IMG/VR virus record: IMGVR_UViG_3300028908_000024
Location: 1-30,757 of that record
Reading direction: 5' to 3' (one strand)
Origin: a virus
Length of the DNA stretch: 30,757 nt
Shown: positions 25,946 to 30,757 of the stretch, one piece after another
How the letters are laid out: each line of letters begins with the position of its first letter
Numbering within the stretch: position 1 is the first letter of the stretch
The notes under the pieces: model-generated
Seen by the model: the letters and a program-made list of their open reading frames with translations, nothing else
The model's database searches: none
Told to the model about the DNA's origin: nothing
Translations under genes and position numbers: made by a program

Positions 25946-27193
25946 ATGGATGCATTCATTGAGCTGATGCGGAAGCGTCAGGAGAAGCTGGCTGCTGCCC
26001 AGGGGGTTCTGGATGGGGCTGATGGCCGTGCGTTGACTGAGGATGAGCGCGAGCGTTATGATGAGCTGGAGGCTGAGATCCGGGAGATGAATGAGACGCT
26101 GGAGCGGAAGCAGCGGCTGGCTCTGCTGCTGGGGAATGAGGAGCGCCACCAGGCTGGCGGCGTGACGCCCCGGTCGCTGATCGGAATGAATGATGATGAG
26201 GTGCGGTCTTACCGGCTGGTGCGTGCGATTCGGGCGTCTGCTGATGCGGCCCGCGGTGTGCGGAATGCCTGGGATGGCGCTGAGCTGGAGCTGGAGGCGA
26301 GCCGGGCCGTGGCTGAGCGGCTGGGCCGGGAGCCTGAGGGATTTTTCGTTCCGTTCGAGGTGCAGGCTCGTGATCTGGTGGTGGGGACGGATAGTGCGGG
26401 CGGTTATACGGTGGCGACGGAGCTGCTGGGTCTGATTGAGCTGCTGCGGAAGAAGATGGTGGCCCGTGCTGCTGGTGCGACGGTGCTGGCTGGTCTGGTG
26501 GGGGATGTGGCGATTCCTCGGCAGACGGGCGGTGCGACGGCGTACTGGGTGGCTGAGAGTGGATCGCCGACGGAGAGTCAGGCGACGTTCGATCAGGTGG
26601 CTATGAGTCCCAATACGGTGGGGGCGTTCACGGATATCAGCCGCAAGTTGCTGAAGCAGTCGAGTCTGGATGTGGAGGCATTTGTGCGGAATGATCTGGC
26701 GACGGCGCTGGCTCTGGAGATCGACCGGGTGGCGCTGCATGGCAGCGGTACGGCGCCGGAGCCGACGGGGATTGCGAATACGACGGGCATCAATTCGGTG
26801 ACGCTGGCGACGGCGAATTCGCCGACGTGGGCCGAGGTGGTGAAGATGGAGACGGAGGTGGCTGCTGATAATGCTGATCTGGGCCGGCTGGCGTATCTGG
26901 TGAATGCGGCGCTGCGGGGCTGGCTGAAGACGACGCCGAAGGTGAGCGGCACGGGGCTGTTTATGTGGGAAGGGAATGAGGTGAATGGCTACCGGGCGCT
27001 GGCCAGTAATCAGGCGAGCACGATGTTCTTCGGCAATTGGGCGGATCTGATTATCGGCATGTGGGGCGGCCTGGATATTCTGGTGGACCCGTATACGGGC
27101 AGCACGAGCGGCACGGTGCGGGTGGTGGCGCTGCAGGATGTGGATATTGCTGTGCGCCACGCCGAGAGTTTCTGCATTACTGCGAATCCTTAG
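25946..27193 (+). CDS. Major capsid protein, HK97 fold (415 aa)
   Basis: ATG at 25946, with GGAGG nine bases upstream. Residues about 1-105 form a charged coiled-coil delta domain (RYDELEAEIREMNETLERKQ) that acts as scaffold and is cleaved. The shell domain follows: VVGTDSAGGYTVATELLGLI, GDVAIPRQTGGATAYWVAES, MSPNTVGAFTDISRKLLKQS, ALEIDRVALHGSGTAPEPTG and the C-terminal IIGMWGGLDILVDPYT with RVVALQDVDIAVRHAESF. All are HK97-family signatures. The protease is immediately upstream. Confidence 0.94.
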   Translation: MDAFIELMRKRQEKLAAAQGVLDGADGRALTEDERERYDELEAEIREMNETLERKQRLALLLGNEERHQAGGVTPRSLIGMNDDEVRSYRLVRAIRASADAARGVRNAWDGAELELEASRAVAERLGREPEGFFVPFEVQARDLVVGTDSAGGYTVATELLGLIELLRKKMVARAAGATVLAGLVGDVAIPRQTGGATAYWVAESGSPTESQATFDQVAMSPNTVGAFTDISRKLLKQSSLDVEAFVRNDLATALALEIDRVALHGSGTAPEPTGIANTTGINSVTLATANSPTWAEVVKMETEVAADNADLGRLAYLVNAALRGWLKTTPKVSGTGLFMWEGNEVNGYRALASNQASTMFFGNWADLIIGMWGGLDILVDPYTGSTSGTVRVVALQDVDIAVRHAESFCITANP

Positions 27194-27204
27194 GGTGAGT
27201 TGTG

Positions 27205-27453
27205 ATGACGAGGCTGACGAGGCTGTTGATTCTGCGTGATACGGTGGCTGGCGGACGCGTTGTGAAAGCGGGGGATGTGATCGAAGCATCCCCCGCGGAT
27301 GCGGCGGTGCTGCTGAGGCTGGGGAAGGCTGTGCCGGCGGATGATGGGGTTGAGCGGGCGGTTGACGGGCCTGCGCGGCGGGCTGTCGGGGCGGCGCAGG
27401 CGTCTACCAGGGCGAAGGCGCCGAGGAAGCGGAAGCAGCGGAGGAAGATGTGA
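27205..27453 (+). CDS. Small capsid-associated protein (82 aa)
   Basis: ATG at 27205 with GGGTGAG upstream. Residues about 1-45 read TRLLILRDTVAGGRVVKAGD, VIEASPADAAVLLRLGKAVP, a short beta fold found between capsid and connector genes in many siphophages. The tail is very basic (RAKAPRKRKQRRKM). It overlaps the connector gene by GTGA. Possibly a head decoration or completion protein; the exact role is unknown. Confidence 0.6.
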   Translation: MTRLTRLLILRDTVAGGRVVKAGDVIEASPADAAVLLRLGKAVPADDGVERAVDGPARRAVGAAQASTRAKAPRKRKQRRKM

Positions 27454-28046
27454 GTGCGCTGGAGGTGGTGACGGCGGCCAGTAAGCCGGTGCTGAGTACG
27501 GATGAGGCGAAGCTGCATTTGCGTGTTGATGTGAGCGATGATGATATGCTGATCGATGCGTTTGTGAGTGCGGCGACGGCTCATGCGGAGCAGTATATGC
27601 GGCGGGCGTTGATCTCGCGGACGTATCGGTATTGGCTGGATGGCTGGCCATCGGATGGGGTGATCTGGCTGCCGATGCCTCCGCTGCGGTCGGTGAGCAG
27701 CATTACGTATTATGATGAGGATGATGCGGATTATACGCTGGCGACGAGTGAGTATTATGTGGATGCTGTTTCGATGCCAGGGCGTGTGATGTTGCGTCGG
27801 GATGGGAGCTGGCCGAGTGTGACGCTGCGGGTGGCGAATGGGGTGGCGGTGCTGTTTGAAGCGGGTTACGGGACGGCTGCCAGTGATGTGCCAGAGGATG
27901 TGCGGAATGCGATCCGCCTGCTTGTTGGTCATTTTTATGAGAATCGGGAGGCGGTTGTGAGTACGGGGGCGGTGCCGAAGGAGTTGCCCTTTGCTGTGCG
28001 AGCGCTGCTGGATCCGTATCGGATGAGCATGGTGGGAGGGTTGTGA
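27450..28046 (+). CDS. Head-tail connector protein, gp6-like (198 aa)
   Basis: The GTG overlaps the previous stop. The N-terminus (VLSTDEAKLHLRVDVSDDD, MLIDAFVSAATAHAEQYMRR) is the signature of HK97 gp6-like connectors. A beta-rich middle (YRYWLDGWPSDGVIWLPMPP) and C-terminal helix (RNAIRLLVGHFYENREAV) complete the fold. It joins portal to tail. Confidence 0.88.
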   Translation: MSALEVVTAASKPVLSTDEAKLHLRVDVSDDDMLIDAFVSAATAHAEQYMRRALISRTYRYWLDGWPSDGVIWLPMPPLRSVSSITYYDEDDADYTLATSEYYVDAVSMPGRVMLRRDGSWPSVTLRVANGVAVLFEAGYGTAASDVPEDVRNAIRLLVGHFYENREAVVSTGAVPKELPFAVRALLDPYRMSMVGGL

Positions 28047-28378
28047 TGCAGGCAGGCGCATTGCGGCACCGTGTGACGATTCAGGCGGCGACGGAGACTC
28101 AGAATGATTTCGGCGAGGTGACGAAGACATGGTCGGATCTGGCGACGGTGTGGGCGGCTGTGGAGGCGCTGTCGGGCCGGGAGTATTTTGAGGCCAGGCA
28201 GTTGCAGCGCTCGACGCTGACGCGGATGATCATTCGCTGGCGGGACGATGTGACGGCGGGCCACCGGGTGCGGTGGACGGACACGATGGGCACGACGCAT
28301 ACGTATGACATCGAGAGCGTCATCGCAGACCGGACGCATCGGGCGCAGTTGACGCTAATGTGTGTGGAGGTTACGTAG
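28046..28378 (+). CDS. Head closure protein, SPP1 gp16 / HK97 gp7-like type (110 aa)
   Basis: ATG at 28046 overlaps the previous stop, with GGGAGGG upstream. GALRHRVTIQAATETQNDFG, VTKTWSDLATVWAAVEALSG and REYFEARQLQRSTLTRMIIR form the family pattern (SPP1 gp16-like stopper). It seals the portal after packaging and forms the interface with the tail. Confidence 0.88.
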   Translation: MQAGALRHRVTIQAATETQNDFGEVTKTWSDLATVWAAVEALSGREYFEARQLQRSTLTRMIIRWRDDVTAGHRVRWTDTMGTTHTYDIESVIADRTHRAQLTLMCVEVT

Positions 28379-28379
28379 T

Positions 28380-28784
28380 GTGGCTGTGATTGAGGATGCG
28401 TTGGTGGCGCTGCTGAGGGCTGATGCGACGGTCTCGGGCCTGGTTGGCAGTCGGATTTATCCGATTGTGGCGCCAGCGGAGGCGACGCTGCCTGCGTTGG
28501 TTTATCAGCGAATCAGCGGGCCGCGGGTGATGACGCATGACGGACCCAGCGGCCTGGCGCATCCCCGGTTTCAGTTTCGGGCGGTGGCGCGGCATTACAG
28601 TGAGGCCAAGGGCCTGGTCAATGCGCTGCGGTCGGCGCTGGATGGGTATCATGGCACGACCAGCGGCGTGACGATTGATGAGATCGCTATCGACAATGAG
28701 ATCGATGCGTTTTACCCGTCGGATGATGAGGCGGCGGATAGTTATGAGATATTGGTCGATTTTATCGTCTGGCACCACGAGTAG
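28380..28784 (+). CDS. Tail completion protein, DUF3168-type (134 aa)
   Basis: GTG at 28380 is chosen since GGAGG (28366-28370) lies nine bases upstream. The motif AVIEDALVALLRADATVSGL, GSRIYPIVAPAEATLPALVY and FRAVARHYSEAKGLVNALRS matches the DUF3168 / tail terminator family (SPP1 gp17, lambda gpU-like). It caps the tail tube at the head end. Confidence 0.86.
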   Translation: MAVIEDALVALLRADATVSGLVGSRIYPIVAPAEATLPALVYQRISGPRVMTHDGPSGLAHPRFQFRAVARHYSEAKGLVNALRSALDGYHGTTSGVTIDEIAIDNEIDAFYPSDDEAADSYEILVDFIVWHHE

Positions 28785-28816
28785 CCCCCCCAGCAGGCGG
28801 GGGGAGGCAGTAGTTA
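28785..28816 (+). repeat. C/G-tract palindrome, intergenic copy 1
   Basis: CCCCCCCAGCAGGCGGGGGG followed by AGGCAGTAGTTAA. Six-base C/G stem with AGCAGGC loop, just upstream of the tail tube gene. Confidence 0.78.
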
Positions 28817-28856
28817 ATAATCATGGACGGAGGGATCAGAAAAGGAGTAGTTTATT

Positions 28857-29261
28857 ATGAGTGTGACAAGCGGTTTTGGAACGACAATTGGCGTGAGTGA
28901 TGATGGCGCCACGTACACGCTGCTGGCGGAGATCATCGACACCATCGACGGGCCTGAACGCCGGGCGGATGCGATCGAGACGACGAGCCACGACAGCACC
29001 AATGGCATCCGCACGTATATCGGCGGGTTGAAGGACAACGGCGAGCTGGGATTCAAACTGAACTGGGACCCTGGCAGTACGACGCACACGAAGCTAGCTG
29101 CGGCACGCGGCGCACTGAAACACTGGCAGATCACGTATCCTGGTGGTGACACGTCCAGTTTCGAGGGTGTTCTGACGAGCTTTAAGCCATCGGCGCCGAT
29201 CGATGACCGGATGACGGCTGAGGTGACGGTGCAGGTGAGCGGCGCCATCACGGACGCGTAG
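28857..29261 (+). CDS. Major tail tube protein (134 aa)
   Basis: AAAGGAG lies 8-9 bases before ATG. SGFGTTIGVSDDGATYTLLA, EIIDTIDGPERRADAIETTS, RTYIGGLKDNGELGFKLNW and GVLTSFKPSAP give the two-sheet fold of siphophage tail tube proteins. Hexamers of it form the tail tube. It is flanked on both sides by C/G palindromes, unusual for this operon. Confidence 0.88.
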   Translation: MSVTSGFGTTIGVSDDGATYTLLAEIIDTIDGPERRADAIETTSHDSTNGIRTYIGGLKDNGELGFKLNWDPGSTTHTKLAAARGALKHWQITYPGGDTSSFEGVLTSFKPSAPIDDRMTAEVTVQVSGAITDA

Positions 29262-29271
29262 AGCGTCCACC

Positions 29272-29298
29272 GGGCCCCCGCCCGCAGGCGGTGGGAGA
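29272..29298 (+). repeat. C/G-tract palindrome, intergenic copy 2
   Basis: CCCCCGCCCGCAGGCGGTGG followed by GAGACAGTAAT; stem CCGCC/GGCGG with loop CGCA. The 3' part (GCAGGCGG-GGGAG-CAGTA) is shared with copy 1. Confidence 0.76.
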
Positions 29299-29301
29299 CA
29301 G

Positions 29302-29336
29302 TAATCAGTTATCAGTAATCAGTTATCAGTAATCAG
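29302..29336 (+). repeat. Heptamer tandem repeat (CAGTAAT/CAGTTAT)
   Basis: Alternating units CAGTAAT CAGTTAT CAGTAAT CAGTTAT CAGTAAT, starting just after the palindrome, with clean 7-bp period. Similar short heptamer arrays are known from other bacterial genomes. Confidence 0.9.
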
Positions 29337-29351
29337 CAGTGAGGAGTTGTT

Positions 29352-29762
29352 ATGACTAAGCGGTTTTTGACGCGTGATTTGATTTTGGCCGCGGATGATC
29401 TCAAGACGGAGGAGGTGGAGGTACCGGAGTGGGGAGGCGTGGTGCTGGTGCGGGAGATGACGGGGATGGAGCGTGATCAGTATGAGCGGCGGATGGTGCA
29501 GGCCAAGGGCAACGAGCCGGGCATCAATCTGGACGGGCTGGTGAATATACGGGCCTGGGTGGCGGCGGCGTGCATGGTGGACGGCAGCGGCAAGCGGCTG
29601 TTTACGGAGCGGGATGTGATGTCTCTGGGCCGGAAGAGCGCTGCGGCCCTGGGCCGGGTCTATGATGTGGCGACGCGTCTGAGTGGCCTGATGAGGGGGG
29701 ACCTGGATGAGCTGGAAAAAAACTCCGAAAACATCCCGAACGGAGGTTCTATTTCCGACTAG
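29352..29762 (+). CDS. Tail assembly chaperone, gpG-like (136 aa, zero frame)
   Basis: Ribosome site GAGGAG precedes the ATG. The protein begins MTKRFLTRDLILAADDLKTE and includes EMTGMERDQYERRMVQAKG and a helical middle. Its second last stretch (ELEKNSENIP) contains the slippery heptamer A AAA AAC. It is the short form of the G/GT pair that helps wrap the tape measure during tail assembly. TAG at 29760 ends the zero frame. Confidence 0.85.
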   Translation: MTKRFLTRDLILAADDLKTEEVEVPEWGGVVLVREMTGMERDQYERRMVQAKGNEPGINLDGLVNIRAWVAAACMVDGSGKRLFTERDVMSLGRKSAAALGRVYDVATRLSGLMRGDLDELEKNSENIPNGGSISD

Positions 29763-30040
29763 CGCTGGCGCTGGGGTATCCCCACCCCCGCCATCTGCTG
29801 GCAGCGTTGACGAGCCGGGAGATGGCGGAGTGGCTGGCATATGCGAGCCTGGAGCCGTTTGGCGAGGACCGGGCGGACCTGCGGGCTGGAATTATTGCCA
29901 GTACGGTGGCGAATGTGAATCGTGGCAGGAGCCAGCGTTCTCTGACGCCTCAGGATTTTATGCCGGATTTCGATTATCGTCCTCCGAGTAGGGATGAGGT
30001 GGCGGATAAAGTGCGGCGGATGTTGCAATCTCATGGCTAA
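29352..30040 (+). CDS. Tail assembly chaperone GT-type fusion by -1 frameshift (about 229 aa)
   Basis: Reading the zero frame to AAC (residue 124), then slipping back one base at 29723, gives LRKHPERRFYFRLALALGYP, HPRHLLAALTSREMAEWLAY, ASLEPFGEDRADLRAG, then STVANVNRGRS and a 'DFMPDF' segment. This is a typical GT extension (PRHLLAALTS--MAEW---SLEPFGE-R-D---A). The downstream frame is open from before the slip site to 30040 and has no good ribosome site of its own. So a programmed -1 frameshift produces the long form, as in lambda G/GT. Confidence 0.87.
29717..29723 (+). other. Programmed -1 frameshift site A AAA AAC
   Basis: The heptamer lies in zero-frame codons GAA AAA AAC (29715-29723), the ideal X XXY YYZ layout. 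Slippage moves to the frame that reads through 30040. Confidence 0.88.
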
Positions 30041-30042
30041 TT

Positions 30043-30483
30043 ATGGCGACCATTGACGTTAAAATCGATGGCGGAGAGGAGCTGCTGCGAAAATTGCGGC
30101 AGTTGGATACCGGTACGGCGGCGGCGCTGGGCGCTGCGGTGGAGGCGGGCGCGCGCTTAATTGATGAGATAGCGGACGGGATGGCTCCGGGGCCGCACAT
30201 CGAGCACGAGGTGGTGGCGCGGTCGGATCGGTCGGCGACGGCGGCCATCGGGCCGGATAGTGAGCATTGGTATTATCGTTTTGCGGAGACGGGGGCGAAG
30301 GCGCATACGATCACGGGGAGCCCGCTGGTTTTCGAGGGACGGCGGGGGACGGTGTTTACGGGGGTCGTGCATCATCCTGGTTTTGGGGCGCGGCCGTTTC
30401 TGCGTCCGGCGATGGATGGGAATGTGGAGAAGGCCAGGGATACGGTGGGGGGCGTGTTGAAGCGGGCGGTGGAGGCGGTATGA
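30043..30483 (+). CDS. HK97 gp10-like tail component (146 aa)
   Basis: It starts two bases after the GT-frame stop without a clear ribosome site, so coupling is likely. VKIDGGEELLRKLRQLDTGT, DEIADGMAPGPHIEHEVV, EHWYYRFAETGAKAHTITGS, VHHPGFGARPFLRPAMDGN is the HK97 gp10 family pattern ('YARFVEFGT...PFLRPA'). In most relatives this gene precedes the tail tube; here it follows the chaperones. Confidence 0.84.
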   Translation: MATIDVKIDGGEELLRKLRQLDTGTAAALGAAVEAGARLIDEIADGMAPGPHIEHEVVARSDRSATAAIGPDSEHWYYRFAETGAKAHTITGSPLVFEGRRGTVFTGVVHHPGFGARPFLRPAMDGNVEKARDTVGGVLKRAVEAV

Positions 30484-30757
30484 GTACGCTGGCGACGCTG
30501 GTTGTGCGGCTGAAGGCCGATACGGGGGATTTCTCGAAGGGGATGAAACACGCGGAGGGTGCGGTGAAGCGCGCCTCGGCGACGATGAAGAAGACGGGGC
30601 TGGCGATGACGGCGGGGATTACGGCGCCGCTGACGGGGATTGCGGTGGCGGCGATCAGGGCGGGGGAGAGTCTGGACCGGGGGATGGCGAACGTGGCGAG
30701 TCTGGGGGTGGCGACGGAGCGGGTGCAGGAGCTAAAGTCGGGCGTGCAGGACCTGGC
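30480..30757 (+). CDS. Tape-measure protein, N-terminal part (3' truncated by window edge)
   Basis: ATG at 30480 overlaps the previous TGA (ATGA). The first 92 codons read STLATLVVRLKADTGDFSKG, MKHAEGAVKRASATMKKTG, then ITAPLTGIAVAAIRAGESLD and MANVASLGVATERVQELKS. This is a standard tape-measure N-terminus with a TP901-type core start (MANVASLG). The gene runs off the end. Its continuation should resemble the fragment at 1-828, but the two do not join directly in frame. Confidence 0.9.
   Translation, partial: MSTLATLVVRLKADTGDFSKGMKHAEGAVKRASATMKKTGLAMTAGITAPLTGIAVAAIRAGESLDRGMANVASLGVATERVQELKSGVQDL

Noticed and set aside
25607-27289. Leftward 560-aa frame opposite the protease and capsid genes
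   Set aside because: It is antisense to two well-supported genes and rich in H, R, P, S. It is long only because the + strand is G-rich and few stops arise on the other strand.
1-30757. Direct circular closure of the window end to end
   Set aside because: There is no overlapping sequence between the ends, and the tape-measure frames do not match when they are joined.

Overview
The window is most of the genome of a temperate siphovirus-type bacteriophage with HK97-like head and tail modules, roughly 58-60 % GC. Almost everything is coded on the + strand in tightly overlapping genes with ATGA or TGATG junctions and strong GGAGG ribosome sites. It starts inside the 3' part of a tape-measure gene and ends inside the 5' part of one. 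An integrase sits in the middle next to a tRNA-Pro-like attachment core with phage genes on both sides. This is the gene order of an excised, circular or permuted phage genome, not of an integrated prophage. The two tape-measure pieces do not join in frame and are together too short, so some of that gene is probably missing. The host is a bacterium. GC-rich coding, intergenic heptamer repeats and REP-like palindromes suggest a Chloroflexota-like host, but this is only an inference.

Layout. 1-5536: tape-measure end, tail hub protein, and three tail-tip/fibre genes; the last ends in BspA/DUF285-type repeats. 5533-8355: lysis region with two small membrane proteins, an M23 peptidase fused to a glycosidase-like domain, and a small beta-barrel-like protein. 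8356-8841: non-coding palindromes and terminators. 8842-10196: leftward HIRAN membrane protein and XRE repressor, plus the divergent immunity promoters. 10196-16817: early operon with a ribbon-helix-helix regulator, several small proteins, a replication initiator carrying its own iterons, zinc-ribbon/HTH proteins and a membrane-anchored FtsK/HerA-type ATPase. 16804-17914: integrase and attachment core. 18034-21860: HNH nuclease, small terminase, a tRNA-Thr gene, small ORFs and large terminase. 21872-22841: a leftward two-gene 'moron' with its own promoter, palindromic operator and terminator. 22925-30757: late promoter and leader terminator, portal-MuF fusion, protease, capsid, connectors, tail tube, frameshifted tail chaperones, gp10-like protein and tape-measure start.

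How it works together. The XRE repressor and the promoter at 10126-10154 form the lysis/lysogeny switch. The early operon replicates the DNA from iterons inside the initiator gene. The integrase recombines into a host tRNA-Pro gene. HNH, TerS and TerL package DNA into HK97-type heads. The tail is built on a tape measure with the help of a -1 frameshift product. Lysis uses the membrane proteins and the two-domain endolysin. Several repeat families (REP-like palindromes, C/G-tract palindromes, heptamer tandem repeats) have invaded both intergenic gaps and reading frames, sometimes adding peptide repeats.
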